From contig NC_079136.1 in NCBI RefSeq assembly GCF_945859705.1, positions 8,287,501 through 8,351,500 of the forward strand: a stretch of 64,000 nt of DNA, written 5' to 3'. The translations under genes were made by a program, and so were the position numbers. Origin of the DNA: Episyrphus balteatus (taxonomy: Eukaryota > Arthropoda > Insecta > Diptera > Syrphidae). The notes below the pieces were generated by a model. That model was not told the origin of the DNA. It saw only the letters and a program-made list of their open reading frames with translations, and ran no database searches. Positions 12,886-22,404 of this stretch are shown here, one piece after another. The first letter of the stretch is position 1. Each line of letters opens with the position of its first letter.

Positions 12886-13545
12886 CAGTTTTTTTTGTTT
12901 TAAGTAAAACGTTTCCACATAAAAATAAGATGATTTTCCGCTTTAATTAAGTGGATTCCTTTTAAATTTGCGCATTCATGAAGTTAAAAGGATTTTCCGC
13001 TTAATTTAAGACGAAAACCATCTTAGCAGAAAATCATGCAGAAATCCGCTTAATTAAATGTGGAATCCGCTTATTTTTAGGTGGTCTTTTTCTTTCGTGT
13101 AAAGAAATAAGTATACATTTACAAAGTTTCAACATTCAAGAATATTGCTTTATAAGTTAGGGTTTCTGTATATATTTACTCCAAATCAAGTCTTCTTTCA
13201 CAAAGTCTATAAGATTTATGGCTATAATTAAAAATTAAGACGTCTACATGACGTCTTCCTGTGTCATACCAACGAAGATAATTGTTTTTTTTTTTTTAAT
13301 GCTCCAGCAATTAAAGTTGAATATTGCTAAATATTAGATACATTTATGTTTTCTGTTCAAGTTCTGGAGAGAATTGCTAATTCAACGGACAAGCATACAA
13401 TTTACTAAATTAAAATTGCAGGGCAGAAAAAATATTTTTAAGAAATAGACAATTTTGAAATAAAATAAATTCAAATAACCATAAAGAAAAACCCATAAAA
13501 AATGTCTATTCACCTTAATTTTATCATGTTTCTATGGTTAATCTA
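12886..13545. other. Non-coding stretch
   Basis: Bases 12900-13100 repeat short variants of TTTTCCGCTTAATTAAG in both orientations, a weak local inverted repeat. Nothing else was recognised. Confidence 0.35.
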
Positions 13546-13920
13546 TATCAAGGGGCACGGTAGTGCCCAGCCAAGTTCTCTAGCAACTTTGGCACTACAC
13601 CCTTATTTACAGGAAACAACTCAGGCCATTTTCGACCCCCCTCTAACTTCCACACCAAAGATGCTAGAAATTTCAAACTCACTACATTTGTTGAGCTCGT
13701 AAAAACCAAACTCCTCACAAAATTTCAGCCTCCTACGATGAGTAGTTTCTGAGATATAGGGCTTCAAAAATCGCAAAAACCGTAACTGACTCACTGACTC
13801 ACTGACAGATCATCAAAATTATGGAGAACTTCCCGATATCGTAGAAACTTGAAATTTTACACGGTGATAGGACTTGTGGTGTATACAAAGGAAAAAATCG
13901 AAAATTTGAGATTTTCAATT

Positions 13921-14850
13921 CAGGGGGCGTGGCATCCGCCCATTTCCGCTGAATTTTCATCATATATTATAGAGCACTTCTGATTATCGTAGAATCTTGA
14001 AATTTGGTAGAATAGTAGAGCTGGTAGTTAATACAAAGGAAAAAATTTAAAACTTGAGAATTTCAGCCAGGGGGCGTGGCAACCGCCCATTTCCGCTGAA
14101 TTTTCATAAATTATTATAGAGCACTTCTGAATGTCGTAGAATCTTGAAATTTGGTAGAATAGTAGAGCTAGTAGTTTATACAAAGGAAAAAATTTAAAAC
14201 TTGAGAATTTCAGCCAGGGGGCGTGGCAACCGCCCATTTCCGCTGAATTTTCATAAATTATTATAGAGCACTTCTGATTGTCGTAGAATCTTGAAATTTG
14301 GTAGAATGGTAGAGCTGGTAGTTTATACAAAGGAAAAAATTTAAAATTTGAGAATTTCAGCCAGGGGGCGTGGCAACCGCCCATTTCTGCTGAATTTTCA
14401 TAAATTATTATAGAGCACTTCTGATTGTCGTAGAATCTTGAAATTTGGTAGAATAGTAGAGCTGGTAGTTCATACAAAGGAAAAAATTTAAAACTTGAGA
14501 ATTTCAGCCAGGGGGCGTGGCAACCGCCCATTTCCGCTGAGTTTTCATAAATTATTATAGAGCACTTCTGATTGTCGTAGAATCTTGAAATTTGGTAGAA
14601 TGGTAGAGCTGGTAGTTTATACAAAGGAAAAAATTTTAAATTTGAGAATTTCAGCCAGGGGGCGTGGCAACCGGCATTCCCGCTGAATTTTCATCAAATA
14701 TTATAGAGCACTTCTGATTGTCGTAGAATCTTGAAATTTGGTAGAATGGTGGAGCTGGTAGTTTACACAAAGGAAAAAATTTAAAGTTTGAGAATTTCAG
14801 GCAGGGGGCGTGGCAACCACCCATTTTCACTGAATTTTCATCAAATATAG
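13921..14850 (+). repeat. 147-bp minisatellite, seven units
   Basis: The CAGGGGGCGTGG landmark recurs at 13921, 14068, 14215, 14362, 14509, 14656 and 14802, six spacings of 147, 147, 147, 147, 147 and 146 bp. Units differ by a few substitutions. Because 147 is divisible by 3, minus-strand frames stay open across the array, giving spurious ORFs. Copy B of the element has only two to three units, with a decayed spacing. Confidence 0.95.
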
Positions 14851-14892
14851 AGATTTTATATTCTACAGCCATACCTTGCAAAAAGTAGTGAA

Positions 14893-15236
14893 ATCACAAC
14901 AAAAACATTACTGTTAAAAAAAGAGCCAAGTTCTCTTATATTGAAATTATGCTGGCACAAAAAGTACTGAGATGTAAAAGTGTACCAAGTTCTAAAGTTT
15001 GGGTTCAAATTCGTATCAATAAAATTTTGATTGTTTACTTGGCAATTTTTGAAATAACTTTAAAAATCGATAATTAAGAAAAATTGTCAAGAGAACAATC
15101 AAAATTTTATTGATACGAATTTGAACCCAAACTTTAGAACTTGGTACACTTTTACATCTCAGTACTTTTTGTGCCAGCATAATTTCAATATAAGAGAACT
15201 TGGCTCTTTTTTTAACAGTAATGTTTTTGTTGTGAT
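14893..15236. repeat. Foldback, arms of about 140 bp
   Basis: A near-perfect inverted repeat starting ATCACAACAAAAACATTACT and ending with its complement. The loop carries TTTGAAATAACTTTAAAAAT. The same foldback is at 37984-38330 and is split and expanded at 1590-2450. Confidence 0.92.
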
Positions 15237-15843
15237 ATGTTTTTCAAGCATCATACATATTGTATTTCCTGCATTATTAGATTATACAATAATATTGCAT
15301 GAAAATTGAGCCTTTCGTCTTTGTGTATTGCCAATAAACAGAAATTTCTATATCCAAGTTAAATCGTTATTTGTTATCTCAGATGGTTTCAATTAAATTT
15401 TGGTAAGTGAAATACTTACTTGTGGGTGGGATATCATATTGAGTAAGGTCACAACCAAATTGATCTATTAAAATGGGAGAGGAGGTAAAGGCAATCTTGG
15501 TAATGGACAATTGTCTTGATTTTAGGTTATGTCTATACAACAGATAGGTATAGATTGATTTTATAACATTAAATTGCTTTATAAGGAGAAATATAGTAAT
15601 TTCTAAAGTGATTTTGGTGAAAATTGATGCATGATTATAATAATAACGATTTGGATGTGGGTAGTGTTTTGAGTGTTTGGTTGATATGTACATGTATATG
15701 AAATTAGATTTTTGTGGTATACTACAATTATTCATGATAGTGATTTCTATAACCATTAAACAATATTTTAGTATGATAATGGTAGTTTAATTCGCATTCC
15801 AAAAATTAATCTAAGTTTAAGCTAAGATTGAAAAATCACCTCA
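15237..15843. other. Non-coding stretch
   Basis: A minus-strand open frame of 125 codons (15379-15756) has the Ile/Lys/Tyr/Ser composition of translated AT-rich DNA and no domain. I do not call it a gene. Confidence 0.4.
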
Positions 15844-15845
15844 TA

Positions 15846-17366
15846 CACTACTGGCAAAAATTAAGGGATCAAAAAAAAATTCCAAATTTTTGGGCAAATT
15901 TCAACAGGCCGTAACTTCGAAAGAAATTATCGTACAAGAAATCGATAAAGAAGGAAATTGTAGCTCCAAGTGTCTAGTTTTTGGATTAGAACTTTAAAAA
16001 TTTTTAACCTCCGCGGTTTTTGAGTAATCGTAGAAAAACCAGCAACAAAAAAATTTTCAAAATTTTTTTAGTTTTTTTTTTGGTCTACGGGCGTGGAAAA
16101 AATTTATTTAGCTTAACCACTATAAGGATCGGATACTTTGTTCATTTAGCTTTAATTTGTTTTTTTGAACACCTCGATACGTCCACTTCTCGCCAAGATA
16201 TCGGTCTTCAAATGGAAAAAAAATCCTTTGTGTTTGATTATCGATATCTCAGCAACCAATGATCGCACAGAAAGTTAAAGGTGGGTTTCAAGAACTTGAA
16301 TGAATTCTCCTTAACGGCTAGCCATTGCTTTTCCAAAAAAAATTGTTTTTCCTAGCTTTTTCCACATTTTTGCTCCAGAAAAAGCTTAAATTTAAAACAA
16401 AACAAAATTCAAAAAAAAAAAAAAAATTTAAAAAAATTTAATTTTTTTTCTCTTAAACTTTTCAAGAGAAAAAAATTCAAAAAAATTTTATTTTTTTAAA
16501 TTTTTTTTTTTTTTTTTTGAATTTTGTTTTGTTTTAAATTTAAGCTTTTTCTGGAGCAAAAATGTGGAAAAAGCTAGGAAAAACAATTTTTTTTCTCATT
16601 ACAAAATGAGAAAAGAAAATTGAGCTTTTCAGAGCAAAAAACGTGATCCTTTAATTTTTTTCAAAAAATCGATCGAGTGAAACAAAAAAACGGCTGGCTG
16701 GATTAATTTGATTTTTTGTAGGGTTTTTGTGGACATATTGAACTGTAAAATGCACACTTAACATTAGCGGTTTCCTCAATATTTTCGATCTAGCGCTCGA
16801 TTTTCCAAAAAACCACCAAAAGCCCTTTTTTTGTTGCATTTTCAAATTCATGTGAAAATAAGAAAAAAAATTTTTTTTGGAAAAGCAATGGCTAGCCGTT
16901 AAGGAGAATTCATTCAAGTTCTTGAAACCCACCTTTAACTTTCTGTGCGATCATTGGTTGCTGAGATATCGATAATCAAACACAAAGGATTTTTTTCCAT
17001 TTGAAGACCGATATCTCGGCGAGAAGTGGACGTATCGAGGTGTTCAAAAAACCAAATTAAAGCTAAATGAACAAAGTATCCGATCCTTATAGTGGTTAAG
17101 CTAAATAAATTTTTTCCACGCCCGTAGACCAAAAAAAAAACTAAAAAAATTTTGAAAATTTTTTTGTTGCTGGTTTTTCTACGATTACTCAAAAACCGCG
17201 GAGGTTAAAAATTTTTAAAGTTCTAATCCAAAAACTAGACACTTGGAGCTACAATTTCCTTCTTTATCGATTTCTTGTACGACCATTTCTTTCGAAGTTA
17301 CGGCCTGTTGAAATTTGCCCAAAAATTTGGAATTTTTTTTTGATCCCTTAATTTTTTCCAGTAGTG
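15846..17366. mobile_element. 1.5-kb foldback element with TA target duplication
   Basis: TIR CACTACTGGCAAAAATTAAG on both ends, flanked by TA (15844-15845, 17367-17368), which suits a Tc1/mariner-type transposase. The arms match for about 500 bp each, so the same open frame (start SNRRKTSNKKIFKIF) appears on the plus strand at 16020 and the minus strand at 16935. A second palindrome (about 16340-16590, around AAGCTTTTTCTGGAG) sits off-centre. No transposase ORF. Confidence 0.88.
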
Positions 17367-17368
17367 TA

Positions 17369-18248
17369 TTTTCTTATTGGAATCAATTATCCAACCATAA
17401 GTAGGTACGATGCATGTACTGCATTTTAGACAAATATTTTGAAATTCATTTTACGAGGTTTTACATAAAATTCATGTTAACAAAGTTAATCGTGAAATTT
17501 TAATAATGAATGAAATTGGAATTGTTGGTTAGAAAAATTGTACTATTCACTCAAGTCCAACTGATTGAATCAAAAATTAATTTTCAAAGAAATGGAAGTT
17601 AAACACTTTGCATGCGTCACTGATGTTATCTAATAAGCCCAAAAGATGCTATTTCGAACATCAAAAAACAAAACTTTTTTTACAAACTCGAGTAAGATGT
17701 GAAAAAAAAACCAGAGCGTATAGGTTGAGTGGAAACAAGGAGGGTCTATTTTCAGTTAGAAATATTTGGATGTATTAAAGAGAAATCAACTGTCAATATA
17801 AATATAATTTAAAGCCATATTTGGTCTTGTACAACTCTCAATATCTCAAGAAAGACTTGTCGCACAAAAAATTTGCAAGGATCTTTCTGATTGGAAATCT
17901 AAATATTTTTCTTTCTATTCTTTAAGCATATAAGAGCACTGGTAAAGGTTTCCTTTAAAAATTCATCTAACAGAACACTTACAGGTGCCTAACGGTAGTT
18001 AAAACAATCTTTAAAAAACACACACTTTGTGGAACTCTTATTCTGCAAATATAAGACATATAGAAAAATGATGACAATTTTGATTAAGTTTTGATTTCCA
18101 GTCGTAAAAGTCGTAATATTTTTACTGTGTGATAATTCCTGCAGACGTTGAGAGTAAGTGATTATTCAAACTAGTTGAAGACTAGACCAAAGAAGACGCA
18201 AACTGATTTTGCAATTCAGAACCAATCCCTCTTAAATATGTACTTCCT
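17369..18248. other. Non-coding stretch, nothing recognised
   Basis: AT-rich sequence without a supported gene or repeat. Confidence 0.4.
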
Positions 18249-18452
18249 TTAGGCTAGGCGCACACATGCGATTTTGATCGCGCGATTATTCAGTAGCAAA
18301 TTAGATGACAAGAATTTCAATGACTGTAGACACAATTTTCAAATTTTTAATCGCGAGAAGCATGTGTGTTCACAGTCATTGAAATCCTTGTGATCCATTT
18401 TTGCGACTGAATAATCGCGCGACTAAAATCGCATGTGTGCGCCTAGCCTTAA
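18249..18452. mobile_element. Palindromic MITE, family F
   Basis: Ends TTTAGGCTAGGCGCACACAT and its complement. The arms also share GCGCGATTATTCAGT and CAATGACTGT blocks. About 204 bp, non-coding, with TTA at both borders. Confidence 0.85.
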
Positions 18453-18703
18453 ATATTGCTGACATGCTAACTTTTTTTCAGACTCTCCATATTTGACAAA
18501 AACCTTAGGTATGGGCTGTATCCATTAAAAAGGAAATATTAGAAAAATAAAAAATATCTTGAAAATTACGCATAAATCATCTGTACGAAGATATCAGCAA
18601 ATCCTTCAATCCGTTTAGGCCCAAGCATGATCTAGAGATGGATGTACAAAGGCAAGGACGAATGACGTCTGTCGCATGAAGAAAACCACTTTTTTTTATC
18701 TCC

Positions 18704-18933
18704 ATAGTCGTAACTATAAACAAACTATACCAAGACTGGAAACTTTCGTACGTCTCAACCCCCAAAACCCTTTTGTTTACAGTGTTGTCTGTGAATATAT
18801 GTGAAAGCCACCATTGTGGTAAATGACGTTAACACGCACACATATTTAGATTCACGACACTTCGCAGCTTGTAGGCAAAAGTCATTTGACAGCTCAGTTC
18901 CCAGTCTTGGTATAGTTTGTTTATGGTCGTGAC
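18704..18933. mobile_element. Short TIR element (MITE)
   Basis: TIR GTCGTAACTATAAACAAACT continuing to ACCAAGACTGG at the left, with the inverted match ending near 18933. About 230 bp, no ORF. Confidence 0.75.
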
Positions 18934-19219
18934 TCGTAAAATGTTGTTTTTTTTTTTACACAAAACCAATATTTGACCTATGGAGCAAGTAAAAATAGTT
19001 AAAACATAACAGCGGCACACAAGAAATAAAACGCGGCATGAATCCGAATCCGTGGTCTTTGTTTTAAGTAAAGTGCAAAAAATCAAGAAAATTGCAATTT
19101 AGCTTTTTATGTGCTATTTTGCTCTATACTCAAAACCCCGGTTGTCGGTGCATAGAAAAACATCACACAAGATGGGTCTTGTTCGCTTTATACGCCACTT
19201 TTTAGGTTTTTGTGCGCCG

Positions 19220-20568
19220 CACAGTGTGGCCGATGGTAGGAAAAGTTGGCAAAAATTATTTTTCTTCGTTTCTAAGTTTGTTATGGGTAAAAATACTATA
19301 TTAAAGCACAAAACTGAGACAACTTTTGTGATTCTATGAAAAATTATCAAAAACGCACATTATAAGGACATAAGTATCTGTTACCTTTAACTTTGAAGTT
19401 GTTTGAGAAAGAAAATTGTTATTTATTTGTTCAATACTTAGATTTTACTGTTTTTTTTTTTTTAAATAAGATTATTCTTAAAAATAGATTTTAGACCTGA
19501 CTCAACGGTTCAGTCATAACAAAATCTTCTTAATGAAAAAATACACTGGTCAACAAAATTCAACTTTTTTTTGTCCGAAGAACCAAAACATACTTTTCTG
19601 ATAGATTTAGGGATGCTGAACTCGAATCCACGAAAGAAATATTCTATTAGCTTCCGTTTTTTGAAATATTACCGTTATAAAATGCAAAAAAACACGTTAT
19701 TTTGAATGTTTATGAGGTTATGGTAAAAAAGTGTGGTAATTTCTTTAAGCATAGTTTGACGCGGTCATCTTCTTCAGAGAACCGTTTCAAATTTTCCGAT
19801 CTTTTTTCATGTATGAGATATCTCAAGCTGCGCCTGCGTCTCCATTGTGTAGATCAACACTATTTCCTTAAATTTTTAGCCACAATGCTAACCGTAGACA
19901 CTTTCAGTTTTGGCTAATAGAATAATTCTGATTTCTAACACCTTCAGAAAAGTAAAATTCTGTTGAACTGTATTGTCAGTACTTCCGGAATCTGAGAAAT
20001 ATATACAAAAAAATCGTTATTTTTAGATAACTTCACATAGTGTTTACTCAAAAAGGGGCAAACATGGGCACTACTTTTTTAATTGACACTAAAGACGACA
20101 CTCTCAACAATAAAGGGACACTAAAAACAAAGCGCCACTTCACACCTTTGTGAACTTTTTCTTAACGAGTTTGTATGACGCACACAAAAAACGAATGATT
20201 TTAAAGACACCGAATTCGAATAATTTTTCAAACAAACTAGACACTCATAATTCAAAAGAGAAATGAGAATCGAAAGCTTTTGCTTGTAATTCCATATTTA
20301 TTTCAAATTTTTATCTTTTGATTTAACGAAATAGCACTTAAAACATGAAACACAGACGGGAGCTAGAAAAAGGTAAATAACGAATAATTTCGTCAATGGC
20401 GACATTTTAAAGTGTAGTTAATCACCGCGTTAGACTTAAACCGTGGAATAAAAACCGGTTTTGTGTAGCTTATTAATCCCTTTATTAAAGTAAATTTTTA
20501 TTTGGCAGTTCGGTACAATTTGAAAATAGCTATTTTTGCCAGCTTTTGATACCATTGGCCACACTGTG
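19220..20568. mobile_element. Transib-like non-autonomous transposon 1
   Basis: Both ends begin CACAGTGTGGCC and share inverted sequence through a GGCAAAAAT block about 21 bp after the heptamer. The 5-bp target duplication CGCCG flanks the element exactly (19215-19219, 20569-20573). CACAGTG-type ends and 5-bp GC-rich duplications are hallmarks of the Transib superfamily, from which RAG1 and V(D)J signal sequences derive. The 1.35-kb interior has no transposase ORF. One CACTGG-type MITE arm lies within it (19544 onward). Confidence 0.78.
19544..19920 (+). mobile_element. Partial CACTGG-family MITE nested in the Transib-like element
   Basis: Starts CACTGGTCAACAAAATTCAA and follows the same order of blocks as the element at 31146 (GAACCAAAACATAC, GCTGAACTCGAATCC). 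No matching right end was found, so it is truncated. The right boundary is approximate. Confidence 0.6.
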
Positions 20569-20573
20569 CGCCG

Positions 20574-22071
20574 GTGTAATCAATTTAGTACCATATACCT
20601 CTATAAATCAGGAAAGTGCTTGAATAAAAGCCTTGCTTTTATGTAAAAAAGTTATTATGCTACTAAGGTAGAGATAAATAATCTAATAGTCTCATAAACG
20701 GGTCATTTTGGCAACACTCTTTCTCTATCCATCTCATCATTAACCTATTTACAATTCAGTATTCAAATACAAAAACCCTTATTTGAATGAAGGCAGGTAC
20801 TTAGATTTAAATACAGAAAGATCATTTCTCCATATTTTACGAAAAAAAAAACTATTCACGAAAACAATATTCCCTAAGGATTCAGGAAAACATACACACA
20901 TAAAAAAAACACAAACTTAGCCAGAAAAAAACTTTACAAAGAGAATTTGTCACAAATTCAAAACACGTCGCTTTTTGGTTTCACTTTTGTCATGGGTACA
21001 CCTTACCTATTCAAACAGGAAAAATCTAATTTAACTAAAAAAAAACAACAACAAAAGGAACTATAAAAGGTACTGATTTTGAAACAAGGTTGCAAAGACA
21101 TGATGTCTTACCCTTATCACAAAATGTAACCCAATTCAAAAATGAGTAAATATAGAAAAAAAAAGTCATCCAGAGTACCGAAAAGAATGATGGTTTTAAA
21201 TTGAAAGAAAAACTATGTGGTTTTTTAGTTATTGACTTAGACAAGAATAGAATTCTAAATCTAAAGCTTATTAAGAACTTATTTGAGATTTGAAATAAAA
21301 AATGATAATGTTGTGACTAAATTTCTAGATTTCACATAAAAAAGAATCCTGAATATTGCGAACAGGAATTTGAATCCTTGTTAAACATTGCTTTGTTAGT
21401 TGTTATGATTCCCATTTACATCAGCCAGAGATTTATTGATTGTCAATATCATAAACTGCAGAATATAGAAGATTAGAAATGCCATCAGTGAATATAATGC
21501 CGACGACGACGACGGTTTTATGATCAAAGGACTTTACTATTTTTCAGTGCACTGCATTGTGCATATCTGCCAGAGGTTAATAGAGATGTCATATGCAGCA
21601 GGAACACGACTTTGTTAACATCTTGATTATTACTTGCAATGACGGCAGATAGTCATTTTCCGCTAAAATGAGATTCTATGATGCGAATCTTTGTGATACA
21701 GAAGTGGGGTAATAAAGAAAACGTTTTAAACTCCTGACAACCAATTCAATTTAGAATATTTGATGGACTTATGGGTATTTTTGGTTATATTGGTCTTCGT
21801 AACCTTATGGTTTGCCATGAGGCCATAACTGAAGTTATGAAAAGGTTAAAAATTGTTAACAAGTGTTGGAAACCACACGCAGCTTAACAGTGAACATGAG
21901 ACCTACGAGAAGAAAAATTGAGATTTTAGTAAAATTTAACCGAGAAAGTGGGTAAGATTAAACAATTTTGAATAACCGAGCCGACTCGTGTAATTTTAAC
22001 CGGGGCTAGTTTGCAGGTGCTATATTAACAATCTTCTCTGTTAATTTTACACGAGTTTAACTTTGTTTTTA
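20574..22071. other. Non-coding stretch, nothing recognised
   Basis: AT-rich sequence with a short GAC repeat near 21502. No gene or repeat family is supported. Confidence 0.4.
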
Positions 22072-22113
22072 ATCCAATATAAGTTCAAGTGACCTCAACT
22101 CCAAAAATTTTAT

Positions 22114-22182
22114 AAAGCGTTTCGCCCAGGTACGACAGTGGGCTCATCAGTTAGATCTGTCGTACCCTTACTAAGACGCCTT
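22114..22182 (-). ncRNA. Hammerhead ribozyme motif, mirror copy
   Basis: The inverted arm of the palindrome encodes the same hammerhead on the minus strand, differing by one base in the stem II loop (CTGTCGTACC instead of CTGTAGTACC). All catalytic-core bases are identical, so transcripts of either strand would contain one sense hammerhead and one antisense copy able to pair with it. Confidence 0.75.
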
Positions 22183-22293
22183 ATTTTGGTCGATGTTTAC
22201 CGACACTATATAAAACTCACAGCATGAATATACTGTGAATTATAATATTCATGCTGTGAGTTTTATATAGTGTCGGTAAACATCGACCAAAAT

Positions 22294-22362
22294 AAGGCGT
22301 CTTAGTAAGGGTACGACAGATCTAACTGATGAGCCCACTGTAGTACCTGGGCGAAACGCTTT
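22294..22362 (+). ncRNA. Hammerhead ribozyme motif, type III arrangement
   Basis: All core parts are present in order. Stem III 5' strand AAGGCGT is at 22294-22300 and the expected cleavage-site C at 22301. Stem I begins TTAG (22302-22305) and closes with CTAA (22322-22325). CTGATGA follows at 22326-22332. Stem II is GCCCA (22333-22337) with TGGGC (22348-22352). GAAA is at 22353-22356 and stem III is completed by ACGCTTT (22356-22362). Stem III is 7 bp with one G-U pair, including the required A-U closing pair next to the GTC cleavage triplet. Activity is predicted from structure only. Confidence 0.75.
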
Positions 22363-22404
22363 ATAAAATTTTTGGAGTTGAGGTCACTTGAACTTATATT
22401 GAAT

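Larger units (their letters stand above)
13546..15236 (-). mobile_element. Helentron-like non-autonomous element, copy A
   Basis: Same family as 37984-39062, in the opposite orientation. Read on the minus strand it starts with a 344-bp foldback (14893-15236). A run of seven 147-bp tandem repeats follows, then a single-copy domain with a GTCAGTGAGTCAGTGAGTCA tract. It ends at a compact hairpin GGGCAC-TACC-GTGCCC followed by CTTGATA. A 5' inverted structure, central tandem repeats and a 3' hairpin are the layout described for insect Helentron/DINE elements. That classification is inference, and no Rep/helicase sequence is present. Confidence 0.65.
22072..22404. repeat. 333-bp near-perfect palindrome carrying hammerhead motifs
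   Basis: Arms of about 160 bp with only one or two mismatches seen, and a 13-base centre (22232-22244), symmetrical about 22238. Each arm contains a complete hammerhead ribozyme-like core, one per strand. The high arm identity suggests a young structure or one kept identical by gene conversion. Hammerheads in long terminal repeats are known from Penelope-like retroelements, whose LTRs can be inverted, but no reverse transcriptase is adjacent. Confidence 0.92.

Noticed and set aside
14028..14624. 198-codon minus-strand ORF with a repeating 49-residue unit
   Set aside because: It is the 147-bp minisatellite of a transposon read in frame. The unit length is divisible by 3, so openness is automatic. 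The unit also carries element-type sequence found in copy B.
15379..15756. 125-codon minus-strand ORF as a gene
   Set aside because: Ile/Tyr/Lys/Ser-rich composition without motifs, as expected for chance frames in AT-rich DNA.
16020..17192. Two similar ORFs on opposite strands (SNRRKTSNKKIF...)
   Set aside because: They are mirror translations of the foldback arms. There is no domain, and the composition is that of AT-rich DNA.
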